From contig NZ_JAGEOJ010000003.1 of NCBI RefSeq assembly GCF_017573505.1, forward strand, positions 434,001-498,000: DNA of 64,000 bases, given 5' to 3'. The number at the start of each line of letters is the position of its first letter. The first letter of the stretch is position 1. The stretch comes from Actinomadura barringtoniae (GTDB taxonomy: Bacteria > Actinomycetota > Actinomycetes > Streptosporangiales > Streptosporangiaceae). A program made the translations under genes and the position numbers. The notes beneath the pieces were generated by a model. It ran no database searches. It had not been told where the DNA came from and was given only the letters and a program-made list of their open reading frames with translations. Below, in pieces: positions 41,229 through 49,694 of the stretch.

Positions 41229-41301
41229 CACCACTCCAGGGGTGGGGACGAGCCGCCTGGCCCCTGGGCGTCCTTGGTACCAGAAAGGCCGGCGACGTTC
41301 C

Positions 41302-41328
41302 GGAAAAGTGAACGCTGACGACTTTTCC
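41302..41328. promoter_or_regulatory. Inverted repeat upstream of the secreted lipase
   Basis: GGAAAAGT (41302-41309) and ACTTTTCC (41321-41328) are perfect 8-bp arms with an 11-nt spacer, about 75-100 nt upstream of the lipase start. This fits a dimeric regulator site. Confidence 0.45.
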
Positions 41329-41400
41329 TCAGCCCCGATGCGGCGAAAATGAAGTCTCCCCACACATTCGGAGCTTCTCTTATCGGCAGATCACAAGTTT

Positions 41401-42054
41401 TCAGTGATCTCGCCGGCCATCGGGACGTTCCAGCAGGCCACGTTCGAGCGCGACGACAACGGCGTGAGTGCGGTCACTGACGTCGAGTTTGGCGAAAACG
41501 CGCAACAGATGGGTCTTCACTGTCGCCTCGCCGATGATGAGCCGCCCCGCGATCTCGGCGTTGGAGAGGCCGTCGGCGACGGCGTTCAGCACGTCCTTCT
41601 CGCGCGCCGTGAGAGCCGCCTGGGCGGGCCGCCGCATCCGCGCGACGAGCTTCTCGGCGACCCGCGGGGCCAGCACGGTCTCGCCCCGGGACGCGGCGTG
41701 CACGGCCTCGACGAGCTGCTCGCGGGTGGTGTCCTTCAGCAGGTAGCCGATCGCGCCCGCCTCGACGGCCCGCTCGATCTCGGCGTCGGTGTCGTAGGTG
41801 GTGAGGATCAGCACCCTGGTCCGCGCGCCGCGCACGATCTCGGCGGTGGCCGCGACGCCGTCCAGGACGGGCATGCGCAGGTCGAGGAGGGCCACGTCGG
41901 GGGCCAGCCGTTCGACCAGCTCGACGGCCTCGGCGCCGTCGCCGGCCTCGCCGACGATCGCGATCGTGGGCTCGTCGGCCAGCAGCGCGGCGACGCCGGC
42001 GCGCATCACCGTGTGGTCGTCGGCGAGGATCACGCGGAGCGGCTCGTCGGTCAT
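41401..42054 (-). CDS. NarL/LuxR-type response regulator
   Basis: A 217-residue protein: receiver domain with VILADDHTVMRAGVAALL, the phospho-acceptor Asp in DVALLDLRMPVLDG, and TYDTDAEIERAVEAGAIGYL, then a LuxR HTH (LTAREKDVLNAVADGLSNAE, then GEATVKTHLLRVFAKLDVS). It starts 1 nt after the sensor kinase stop, so the pair is one operon with the MmpL gene. Autophosphorylation partner and promoter targets are inferred from proximity. Confidence 0.95.
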   Translation of the reverse strand: MTDEPLRVILADDHTVMRAGVAALLADEPTIAIVGEAGDGAEAVELVERLAPDVALLDLRMPVLDGVAATAEIVRGARTRVLILTTYDTDAEIERAVEAGAIGYLLKDTTREQLVEAVHAASRGETVLAPRVAEKLVARMRRPAQAALTAREKDVLNAVADGLSNAEIAGRLIIGEATVKTHLLRVFAKLDVSDRTHAVVVALERGLLERPDGRRDH

Positions 42055-42055
42055 G

Positions 42056-43231
42056 TCACACCCGATCGTTGGAGGCGAGGCTGGCGGGGAAGGCGGCGAG
42101 GACGCGGGTGCCCTCGCCGGGAGAGCTGGTGACGGTGAGCTCGCCGCCGAGCTCGGCCAGGCGGCGGCGCATGCCGTCCAGCCCGAACCCGTGCGCCTCG
42201 GCGGGCACGAAGCCCTTCCCGTCGTCGGTGATCTCCAGCTCGATGCCGGAGCCTTCGCCGTACGGGTCGGCGGCCAGGAAGACGCACACGGTCGTCGCGT
42301 CGGCGTGCTTGCGCACGTTGGCCAGCGACTCCTGCGTGCAGCGCAGCAGCGCGACGCGGGTGGTCTGGTCGCAGTCGAGGTCGGGCAGCTCGGCCTCGAC
42401 GGCGATGCCGGTGTCCTCGGTGAAGCGGTCGAGCGTACGGCGCAGGGTCTGGGCCACCGAGCCGGCCGCGGGAGCGGCCTCGGGCGCCGAGCCCGCGCCG
42501 ACCAGGATGCGCGCCTCGGTGAGGTTCTCGCGGGCGGTGTTCTCGATCGAGGTCAGCTGGCGGGCGCTGCGGTCCGGGTCGGAGGCGAGGCCGGACCGGG
42601 CCGCCTCGGCGAGGACGACGATGGACGCGAAGCCCTGCGCGAGGGTGTCGTGGATCTCGCGGGCGAGCCGTTCACGCTCCCCCGCCGCGCCCTCACGGCG
42701 GTGCGCCTCGGCCAGCTCGCGCTGAGTGACCTCCAGCTCGGCCGCCAGCCGCTGGGCGCGTTCGTCGGCCCGCCTGACCATCTGGTGAACGGACAGCCCC
42801 AGCAGGACGCTGGCCGGGTAGGCCAGGAGCGTGACGACGTTGTTGCCGGAGCCCGGCTCGGCGCCCGCGACGAGGGCCCCGGCCACGGTGGCCACGGCGC
42901 CGGCGCCGCTGAGAACGATCGCCCGCCGCGTGCTGCCGGCGTAGAGCCAGAAGTGCGGGAGAGCCACCACGTACAGAGCCGCGTCGCCGGTGCGCAGGAA
43001 CGACGCGACGGCCAGACCGGCGACGAGGATCAGCAGGAAGGGCGTCCGGGCGGCCCGGAACCGCAGCGCCGCCGCGAACGACAGGCCGAGCACCAGGACC
43101 AGCGCCAACGACCAGTACGGGCGTGTCCCGGGGTCGTCCCGCCCCGCGATCATCGTGGGCGAGAGCCCCACGAGGACCCACGAGGCGGCGTTCCACCAGG
43201 CGATCCGGTACCGGTCGTTGACCTGCGACAT
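42056..43231 (-). CDS. HisKA_3 sensor histidine kinase
   Basis: A 391-residue sensor kinase: about five to six membrane helices in the first 170 residues without a large extracytoplasmic domain (NPALLVG-like sensing in the membrane), then the dimerisation/phosphoacceptor helix with LAREIHDTLAQGFASIVVLA (His in EIHDT) and an HATPase domain (LANVRKHADATTVCVFLAAD, GKGFVPAEAHGFGLDGM). The ATG at 43231 lies 5 nt after the MmpL stop. Its context suggests it senses lipids or envelope stress and controls the upstream MmpL transporter. Confidence 0.93.
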   Translation of the reverse strand: MSQVNDRYRIAWWNAASWVLVGLSPTMIAGRDDPGTRPYWSLALVLVLGLSFAAALRFRAARTPFLLILVAGLAVASFLRTGDAALYVVALPHFWLYAGSTRRAIVLSGAGAVATVAGALVAGAEPGSGNNVVTLLAYPASVLLGLSVHQMVRRADERAQRLAAELEVTQRELAEAHRREGAAGERERLAREIHDTLAQGFASIVVLAEAARSGLASDPDRSARQLTSIENTARENLTEARILVGAGSAPEAAPAAGSVAQTLRRTLDRFTEDTGIAVEAELPDLDCDQTTRVALLRCTQESLANVRKHADATTVCVFLAADPYGEGSGIELEITDDGKGFVPAEAHGFGLDGMRRRLAELGGELTVTSSPGEGTRVLAAFPASLASNDRV

Positions 43232-43236
43232 GTCGG

Positions 43237-45486
43237 TCAGCCTACGTTCTGGAACGATCGGCCCGGACCGTCGGTGATCTCCGTTCCCCGGCCGTGGCCG
43301 TGGCCGGAGCCGGGGCGGTCGCCGCGGCTTCCGGGCCAGGGCCACCAGGTGCGCTCGCCGAGCATCAGCAGCGCGGCCGGCAAGATCACCAGGCGGATGA
43401 TGAAGGCGTCCAGCAGGACCGCCACTCCCAGCGCGAAGCCGAACTGCTTCATCTCGATCAGGTGCAGCGGGATGAAGCTCGCGAACACCGTCACCATCAC
43501 CAGCGCGGCGCTGGTCACCACGCCCGCCGAGGCCCCGATGCCCTCCAGCACGGCCTGCCGGGTGGGCACGCCCTCGTCCACGGCCTCCCGGATCCGGCTG
43601 AGCACGAACACCTGGTAGTCCATGGACAGGCCGAAGAGGATCACGAAGAGGAACAGCGGCACGCGGGAGCCGATCGAGCCCATCGAGGTGAAGCCGAGCA
43701 GGCCCTCCGCCCAGGTGCCCTGGAAGACCACGGTCAGCAGGCCGAGCGAGGCGGCGGCCGACAGCAGGTTGAGCAGCGCCCCGATCGCGCCCAGCATCAC
43801 CGAGCGGAACGCCCAGACCGTGATCGCGAACGTGACGAGCAGCAGGGTTCCGAGGATCATCGGGATCCGCTTGCTCTGGTGTTCGGGGTAGTCGGTGTAG
43901 CGGGCGACCTCGCCGGTCACCGCGACCTCGGCACCCTGGATCTTGCCGACGGTCTCGGGCACGTAGCGGTCACGGACGTGGTCGAGGGACGCGTGCGCCT
44001 GGTCGGTGTTGGCCGCGTACGGAACGCCCACCTCCAGCCGGCTGATCCGGCCGTCGGGCGAGACGCGCAGCTCGGGCTTGCCTGCGAAGAGCTTGTCGTT
44101 GTGCGTCCGGGCGGCGAGGTCGTTCAGTGCCGCCTTCACCTGGTCGGCCTGGCTCGCGTCCGCTCGGACGACGATCTGGTTGTTGGCCTTCAGCTCGGGG
44201 AACGCGGCGTTCACCCTGTCGTAGGCCTGCATGGCGGGCAGGTCTCGCGAGTAGGTCTCCCTGCCGACGTCGGTCAGCTTCATGCCGAGCAGGGGTGCGG
44301 CCATGGCGAGCAGGGCGACCACGGCGACGGCCAGGGTCACGGCAGGCCTCTTGCTGGTGGTCCGCATCAGCGCAGTGGTGAGCCGTCCGGCCTTGGTCGA
44401 GTGGGCCTTGTCGTCGCGACGTCGGGCGCCAGGACGGCCGACCCGGCGGCCTTCCCGGCTGCTTTCCCGGCGGCCTTCCCGGCGGCTTTCCCGGCGGCGG
44501 CCGCCGAGCTTGGTCAGCAGTGCGGGCAGGATGGTCAGCGAACTGATCACGGCGGCGAGGGTGACGACGATGGCGCCGGTGGCCAGCGAGGCGAAGATGA
44601 CGTCGTCGGCCAGGTAGAGGGTGGCGCTGGAGACCGCGACGGCGAGGCCGGAGACGACGACCGCGCGCCCCGAGGTGGCGGCGGCGAGCTCGACGACCGC
44701 CGCCGGGGAGAGCGCCCCGCCCGAACGGCCGCGTTCCTCGCGTTCACGCTTGAGGTAGAAGAGCGTGTAGTCCACGCCGACCGCCATGCCGATCAGCAGG
44801 ATGACGTTCGCGCCGACCCCGGCGTCGGGAACCAGGTGCGAGGCCAGCATCGACAGGCCGATGGCCGACGCGATCGAGGTGACCGCCAGCAGCACCGGCA
44901 CGAACGCCATCACCAGCGAACGGAAGACCAGCAGCAGCACGATCAGGGTGACGGGCAACGCGATCATCTCGGTGCGGGACAGGTCCTCGCCACGCTGCCC
45001 CTGCACGTCCTTGCTGATGGACGGGCTGCCGGACTCGTCGATCCGCAGGTCGGGGTGCGCCTTCTGAACGACGGCCGTCTGCGCGAGCAAGGGATCGACG
45101 TGCTTCTTGCCCTCAAGCTCCGGGCCCTTCAGCGTCACGTCCACCCGCAGCGACTTTCCATCGGCGGAACGGACGGGCGGGGCGACCGACTCGACCTCGG
45201 CGAGCCCCTTCATCCGGGCGGAGACGTCCTGTGCCGCCGCGGTGGCCTTCTGGAAGTCGCCGGTGATCAGGACTCGTTCGAGCGGCCTGCGCTGCATCCC
45301 GCCCTGCTCGGCCATCGCCTCGGCGCGGCCGGCCTCACCGACCCGGTAGTCGGCCGAGGTCGCGGCGTGCCCGCCGACCGAGATGCCGGCGCCGAGGCAG
45401 ACCATCACGAAAAGGAACCAGGCGGCGATCGCCCGCCAGGGGTGGTGGGCGCTCCACCGAGCCATGCGCACTGGGAGGTTCGTCAT
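43237..45486 (-). CDS. MmpL/RND-type transporter
   Basis: A 749-residue MMPL-family membrane protein with two repeats of six helices. The first repeat holds LIGMAVGVDYTLFYLKRERE (the DY motif of the proton relay), the second VILFGLSMDYQVFVLSRIRE; both carry the family's GxxxDY signature. The cytoplasmic loop between repeats (about residues 330-370) is a run of Arg-Glu-Gly-Arg repeats, encoded by imperfect 18-bp DNA repeats near 44449-44510. Such proteins export lipids or lipid-linked metabolites. It precedes a kinase-regulator pair on one transcript. The ATG 45486 has no strong ribosome site. Confidence 0.92.
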   Translation of the reverse strand: MTNLPVRMARWSAHHPWRAIAAWFLFVMVCLGAGISVGGHAATSADYRVGEAGRAEAMAEQGGMQRRPLERVLITGDFQKATAAAQDVSARMKGLAEVESVAPPVRSADGKSLRVDVTLKGPELEGKKHVDPLLAQTAVVQKAHPDLRIDESGSPSISKDVQGQRGEDLSRTEMIALPVTLIVLLLVFRSLVMAFVPVLLAVTSIASAIGLSMLASHLVPDAGVGANVILLIGMAVGVDYTLFYLKREREERGRSGGALSPAAVVELAAATSGRAVVVSGLAVAVSSATLYLADDVIFASLATGAIVVTLAAVISSLTILPALLTKLGGRRRESRREGRRESSREGRRVGRPGARRRDDKAHSTKAGRLTTALMRTTSKRPAVTLAVAVVALLAMAAPLLGMKLTDVGRETYSRDLPAMQAYDRVNAAFPELKANNQIVVRADASQADQVKAALNDLAARTHNDKLFAGKPELRVSPDGRISRLEVGVPYAANTDQAHASLDHVRDRYVPETVGKIQGAEVAVTGEVARYTDYPEHQSKRIPMILGTLLLVTFAITVWAFRSVMLGAIGALLNLLSAAASLGLLTVVFQGTWAEGLLGFTSMGSIGSRVPLFLFVILFGLSMDYQVFVLSRIREAVDEGVPTRQAVLEGIGASAGVVTSAALVMVTVFASFIPLHLIEMKQFGFALGVAVLLDAFIIRLVILPAALLMLGERTWWPWPGSRGDRPGSGHGHGRGTEITDGPGRSFQNVG

Positions 45487-45542
45487 GCCATCAATGCTGG
45501 TCGGAGGGCCTGTGCCGCCGACAGCCTCGACCGGTTGAACCT

Positions 45543-45566
45543 CGTGTCCACCAGTCGGTGGACACG
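45543..45566. promoter_or_regulatory. 10-bp-arm palindrome upstream of MmpL
   Basis: CGTGTCCACC (45543-45552), AGTC and GGTGGACACG (45557-45566) form a perfect 10-4-10 palindrome, 57 nt upstream of the MmpL start. It is a likely operator of the MmpL/two-component operon, or a hairpin. Confidence 0.6.
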
Positions 45567-45571
45567 GCTGG

Positions 45572-45670
45572 GCTCCGGCCGCGCTCCGGCCGCGCTCCGG
45601 GCGGGCTCCGGGCGGGCTCCGGGCGGGCTCCGGGCGGGCTCCGGGCGGGCTCCGGGCGGGCTCCGGGCGG
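45572..45670. repeat. 11-bp minisatellite, nine units
   Basis: Two copies of GCTCCGGCCGC are followed by seven copies of GCTCCGGGCGG. The unit length is not a multiple of three and the array lies in the intergenic region, which argues against a coding role. Confidence 0.9.
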
Positions 45671-45787
45671 GATTCGCTCTCGCGGGTGAGGCGCTTCGGC
45701 CGCTCGGGGGAAGTCCGGCGTACGTGCTGCTTGGGAGCTTTGAGGCGCGGGCAACAGGGCCCGCACGAGCCCGAGGAGTCACTGAAG

Positions 45788-46459
45788 ATGGCACTCAACC
45801 GCGTCGCCAGAGTCGTCACCGGAGCGGCGGTCGCCGCCACCGCGCTCACCGCGACCGCCCTCGGTGCGGACGCCGCGCTCGCCTCGGCCCCGCAGCACAG
45901 CGCCAAGCCGGACAAGGCCAAGGAGTCGCACGTCACCGGGGACGCGTGGGTGAACTTCCCCGGCGACACCGAGTACCCGTACCGCCGCTTCATCGTGGAC
46001 GCGCACGGCGCCCCCTGGCGGTACGAGGGCAAGAAGATGGTGATGGGCGACGCCCACGGCACGATCAAGATCAACCACTTCTCGCCCGACAAGCTCGGCA
46101 GGCCGTCGGTGGACCACTGGTTCACGGTCAAGGTCGACTACCTGATGGCCACCGGCCCGACGGCCGTCGTGTCGGGGATCTGGCAGGCGGACGTGCCCGC
46201 CAACCAGAAGCGCGCGAACCTGACCTTCTACCAGTCACCACTCGGCCACAAGTACGACCGGATGGGCTTCTCCTGGGGAGTCGTCGACGCACGCTGCCAG
46301 CAGATGGGCACCGGCCCCGCGCCGTTCAGCCCTGCCAGCCCAGGGCCGTACGACCACTGGCTGAAGGGCTACACGATCAAGGAGGCACCGCTCCCGATCC
46401 GGACCGACTTCGTCCCGCCGGACGCCCCGGCCGACTGCACGTTCAAGGACCCGGCGTAG
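45788..46459 (+). CDS. Secreted protein of unknown function
   Basis: A 223-residue protein with a signal peptide (MALNRVARVVTGAAVAATAL, cleavage near ALA-SA). The mature part has a charged Lys-rich start (KPDKAKESHVTGDAWVNFPG), aromatic-rich segments (DHWFTVKVDYLMATGP and KYDRMGFSWGVVDARC) and two Cys (ARCQQ, ADCTF) that may form a disulfide. I do not recognise a family. Regular aromatic/Gly strands suggest a beta-sandwich. The ATG follows GAGGAG with 9-nt spacing. It is divergent from the MmpL operon, so it could be co-regulated with that envelope system. Confidence 0.82.
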   Translation: MALNRVARVVTGAAVAATALTATALGADAALASAPQHSAKPDKAKESHVTGDAWVNFPGDTEYPYRRFIVDAHGAPWRYEGKKMVMGDAHGTIKINHFSPDKLGRPSVDHWFTVKVDYLMATGPTAVVSGIWQADVPANQKRANLTFYQSPLGHKYDRMGFSWGVVDARCQQMGTGPAPFSPASPGPYDHWLKGYTIKEAPLPIRTDFVPPDAPADCTFKDPA

Positions 46460-46544
46460 CGCGAGCCGGCGGCCAGGCAACCATGGCGCGAATGGTGGGG
46501 TGCCCGTCGTTGACGCCATATTCGGCAGGGGGCAGCCTGGAGGC

Positions 46545-47555
46545 ATGCACCGCGTCGTCTTCGTGATCTACGACGGGTTCCACCCGATCGACCTGGTGGG
46601 ACCGCACGAGGTCTTCGCGTACGCCGGCCGCCTGACCGGCGAGTACGCATGCCAGGTCCTGGCCCCCGAGGCGGGGCCGGTGAAGGCGCACAGCGGGCTG
46701 CCGATCCACGCCGCGTACGGCACCGGCGACCTGGACCCCGGCGGCATCGACACGCTGCTGATCTGCGGCGGCCTGGGCGTGGACGAGGCGCGCCACGACC
46801 GGGCCCTCGTCGACTGGATCGCCGCCGCCGGAGCGACCGCGCGGCGCGTGACCTCGGTGTGCAGCGGCACGTTCCTGCTGGCCGCCGCCGGGCTGCTGGA
46901 CGGCAGGCGCGTCACCACGCACTGGGGCCGCGAGGCGCAGCTCACCCGCGAGCACCCCGAGCTGACCGTCGACTGCGACCCGATCTTCATCCGGGACGGG
47001 CGGGTCTGGACCTCGGCCGGCGTGACCGCCGGGATGGACCTGGCGCTCGCGCTGGTCGAGGAGGATCACGGCCGCGACGTGGCGCACGCGGTGGCGCAGG
47101 AGATGGTGATGTTCCTGCGCCGCCCCGGCAGCCAGTCGCAGTTCAGCGTGCCGCTGTGGTCCGAGCAGCCCGCGACCGACCCGATCCGTGCCGCCGTGGC
47201 CTCGGTGCACGCCGATCCCGGCGCCCGGCACTCGATCGGCGACCTCGCCGAGGCGGCCGGGCTGAGCCCGCGGCATCTGCAGCGCCGCTTCACCGGCGAG
47301 CTGGGCGTGCCGCCCGCCTCGTACGTCGAACGCGTCCGGATCGAGGCGGCGCGGCGCGCGCTCGCCGAGACCGGTGAGCCGCTCGAGGCGATGGCCCGGC
47401 GGCTCGGGTTCGGCACCGCCGAAACGCTGCGCCGCGCCTTCCACCGGGCGCTCAGCGTCTCCCCTTCCGACTACCGAGATCGATTCCGCGCGATGAACGC
47501 GATGAACGCGATGAACTCGACGAACGCGATGAACTCGACGAAGGAGCACGCATGA
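46545..47555 (+). CDS. AraC-type regulator with DJ-1/PfpI (GATase1-like) sensor domain
   Basis: 336 residues. Residues 1-180 are a DJ-1/PfpI domain (FVIYDGFHPIDLVGPHEVFA, then SVCSGTFLLAAAGLLDGRR with the Cys elbow) as in the FtrA/GlxA-type AraC regulators; residues 215-315 are the AraC HTH (LAEAAGLSPRHLQRRFTGEL, then RRLGFGTAETLRRAFHRALS). The last 20 residues are an unusual Met-Asn-Ala/Ser-Thr repeat made by 9-bp and 6-bp DNA repeats (47490-47550). Its stop overlaps the next start (ATGA). The ATG follows GGAGGC. The neighbour has the same sensor fold, so they may sense related ligands. Confidence 0.92.
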   Translation: MHRVVFVIYDGFHPIDLVGPHEVFAYAGRLTGEYACQVLAPEAGPVKAHSGLPIHAAYGTGDLDPGGIDTLLICGGLGVDEARHDRALVDWIAAAGATARRVTSVCSGTFLLAAAGLLDGRRVTTHWGREAQLTREHPELTVDCDPIFIRDGRVWTSAGVTAGMDLALALVEEDHGRDVAHAVAQEMVMFLRRPGSQSQFSVPLWSEQPATDPIRAAVASVHADPGARHSIGDLAEAAGLSPRHLQRRFTGELGVPPASYVERVRIEAARRALAETGEPLEAMARRLGFGTAETLRRAFHRALSVSPSDYRDRFRAMNAMNAMNSTNAMNSTKEHA

Positions 47556-48163
47556 CGACCTATGGCCTGCTGGTCTTCGAGGAAGCCGAGGAACTGGACT
47601 TCGTCGGCCCGTGGGAGGTGTTCACGGCCTCCTCGATGATGCGCGAGAACGCCGACAAGGCGGTGCTGATCGCAGAAGGCCCCGGCCCCGTCCGCTGCGC
47701 CAAGGGCCTGCGGGTGCTGCCCGACCACACGCTGGAGGACCACCCTCCGCTGGACGTGCTGCTCGTGCCCGGCGGCATGGGTACCCGGCGCGAGGTCGAC
47801 AACCCCGTGCTGATGGAGTGGATCAGGAAGGTGGACGCGGGCACCGAGTGGACCACCAGCGTGTGCACCGGCTCGCTGCTGCTGCACGAGGCGGGCCCGG
47901 CCCGCGACCGGCGCGTCGCCACCCACCACGCGTTCGAGGACACGCTCCAGGCACGCGGCGGCATCACCGTCGTCCGAGACGCCCGCTACGTCGTCGACGG
48001 CAAGCTCGCCACCAGCCAGGGCGTCTCGGCCGGGATCGACATGGCCCTGTGGCTGATCGGACGGCTGCACGGCCGCGACCACGCCCGCGCCGTGCGCCGC
48101 TACATCCAGTACGAGCCCGCGCCGCCCTACCTGGCCGACGAACCCGAGTCCGAACCCGCCTGA
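47552..48163 (+). CDS. DJ-1/PfpI-family enzyme, isonitrile hydratase-like
   Basis: A 203-residue DJ-1/PfpI protein. The TYGLLVFEEAEELDFVGPWE start with an acidic residue near 16-19 and the SVCTGSLLLHEAGPARDRR nucleophile elbow (Cys at about 106) match isonitrile hydratase (InhA) and related enzymes. The ATHHAFED segment corresponds to the family's TH. Coupled by ATGA overlap with the AraC/DJ-1 regulator, whose activity it may modify. The 3' end overlaps the convergent amidase gene by 37 nt. Confidence 0.9.
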   Translation: MTTYGLLVFEEAEELDFVGPWEVFTASSMMRENADKAVLIAEGPGPVRCAKGLRVLPDHTLEDHPPLDVLLVPGGMGTRREVDNPVLMEWIRKVDAGTEWTTSVCTGSLLLHEAGPARDRRVATHHAFEDTLQARGGITVVRDARYVVDGKLATSQGVSAGIDMALWLIGRLHGRDHARAVRRYIQYEPAPPYLADEPESEPA

Positions 48164-49581
48164 CCGGCCGCGACGTGATGCGGCGGGGTCCGGTCGCACC
48201 AGGGCATGGCCTCCTCGAACCTGGCGGCCAGCCGCAGCAGCAGGTCTTCGCGCCCGTACGGGGCGACGAGCTGGACGCCGATCGGCAGCCCGCCGCTGCT
48301 CTGCCCGAGCGGCAGGCTGATGGCGGGTTGCCCGGAGACGTTGAACAGCATCGTGAACGGCCCGTACTGGAAGATGCTCTCCAGCCAGCCCGTCGTGGTC
48401 TGCTCGGCGTCGTCGAAGTCGAACGTCCCGTGCGGCGCCGGGGGCCATGCCAGCGTCGGAGTGACCAGCAGGTCGTAGCGGGTGAAGAACGCCCCGACCT
48501 TGCGGGTGAGCGCGTTCTGCCGCGCGAAGCCGGCCAGCAGTTCCATCGCGCTGAGGCTTCTCGCCTCCTCCACGACCTTCCAGGCCACTTCGGCGAACAC
48601 CTGCTTCGGCAGGTCGACCGGGGCCATGAGATACGGAGCCGCGACGGCGGCCAGCTGGTGCCGGCACCCCTCGACGATCTCCTCCGGCGTGACCTCGGGT
48701 CCCGCCTCCCCGACGTCGTGCCCGAATTCCTCCAGCAGCCGGGCGGCCGCGATCGTCGCCTCGGCCACCTCGGGGTCCACGGTCCCGCCCGACCACGACC
48801 GGACCGACAACGCCACCCTGAGCCGCTCGGGCTCGGCGCCCAGTTCGCCGGCGTAGGGGCGAGCGGGCCTCGGGACCTCGTACTTGTCGCCGACCCCGGG
48901 ACCGGCGACCGCGTCGAGCAGGTGGGCGGCGTCCCGGACCGTCCGGGTCAGCGCGAAGTCGTAGGACATCCCGAAGCCGTGCTCGTCGGCGCCGGGACCG
49001 GCCGGGGTGCGGCCGCGCGTCGGCTTCAGGCCCACGAGCCCGCAGGCCGAGGCCGGGATCCTGATCGAACCGGCCCCGTCGCTGCCGTGCGCCATGGGTA
49101 CCGCGCCCGCGGCGACCAGCGCGGCCGAGCCGCCGCTGGAGCCGCCCGTGCCCCGGTCGAGATCCCAGGGATTGCGGGTGATCCCGTACCGGGCCGACTC
49201 GGTGGCGAAGCTGATCGCCATTTCCGGCGCGGTGGTCTGGCCGAGCGTCACCAGCCCCGCCGCGCGGAACCGGCTCATCACCTCGGTGTCGCGCTCCGCC
49301 GTGATGTGCGGCGGGATCGCCCGGGTGCCGATGGAGAACGGCACGCCCTCGGCCAGCGGAGCGCTGTCCTTGATCAGGAACGGCACGCCCGCGAAGGGTC
49401 CCCGTCCGGCGTGCTCCAGCGCGGGCGAGAACAACGGCATCGTCAGGGCGTTCAACCGGGCGTTCGCCAGCTCCAGGGCCCGGCGCGCGACCTCCTCGAC
49501 CTCCGCCGCGGAAACCTTGCCCGTCGCGATCAGCTCCCTGAGTGCGATCGCGTCAAGCCTGGCGTACTCGTGGATCTCCAT
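48127..49581 (-). CDS. Amidase signature enzyme
   Basis: A 484-residue amidase with the Ser-cisSer-Lys triad: Lys in PFLIKDSAPLAEG, cis-Ser in DRGTGGSSGGSAALVAAGAV and the nucleophilic Ser in MAHGSDGAGSIRIPASACGL. The length and motifs fit the amidase signature family (acylamidases, 6-aminohexanoate-cyclic-dimer hydrolase-like). The ATG 49581 is preceded by a purine-rich site. It is divergent from the threonine dehydratase-like gene. It hydrolyses an amide of unknown identity; nylon-oligomer hydrolase similarity is suggestive only. Confidence 0.92.
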   Translation of the reverse strand: MEIHEYARLDAIALRELIATGKVSAAEVEEVARRALELANARLNALTMPLFSPALEHAGRGPFAGVPFLIKDSAPLAEGVPFSIGTRAIPPHITAERDTEVMSRFRAAGLVTLGQTTAPEMAISFATESARYGITRNPWDLDRGTGGSSGGSAALVAAGAVPMAHGSDGAGSIRIPASACGLVGLKPTRGRTPAGPGADEHGFGMSYDFALTRTVRDAAHLLDAVAGPGVGDKYEVPRPARPYAGELGAEPERLRVALSVRSWSGGTVDPEVAEATIAAARLLEEFGHDVGEAGPEVTPEEIVEGCRHQLAAVAAPYLMAPVDLPKQVFAEVAWKVVEEARSLSAMELLAGFARQNALTRKVGAFFTRYDLLVTPTLAWPPAPHGTFDFDDAEQTTTGWLESIFQYGPFTMLFNVSGQPAISLPLGQSSGGLPIGVQLVAPYGREDLLLRLAARFEEAMPWCDRTPPHHVAAGQAGSDSGSSAR

Positions 49582-49694
49582 CGCTGCGTCCTCTCCGGCC
49601 GTGCCCCCGCGACAGGCCGTCCCCACCTTGCACCAGCGGGGGCCGTGAACGCATACGGTTTTCCCTGCCCTCAATCCCGCGAAAGGCATGCAGC

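Larger units (their letters stand above)
45487..45787. other. 301-nt intergenic region with palindrome and minisatellite
   Basis: It separates the divergent MmpL and secreted-protein genes. It holds the 10-4-10 palindrome (45543-45566) and nine 11-bp tandem units (45572-45670). The last part (45750-45787) contains a GAGGAG ribosome site for the gene at 45788. Confidence 0.65.

Noticed and set aside
45572..45670. CRISPR array
   Set aside because: Tandem 11-bp units without spacers; no cas genes in the window.
45483..45794. Pro/Glu/Arg repeat peptide over the 11-bp minisatellite
   Set aside because: The 11-bp unit shifts frame each copy and the reading frame stays open only by base composition; no ribosome site.
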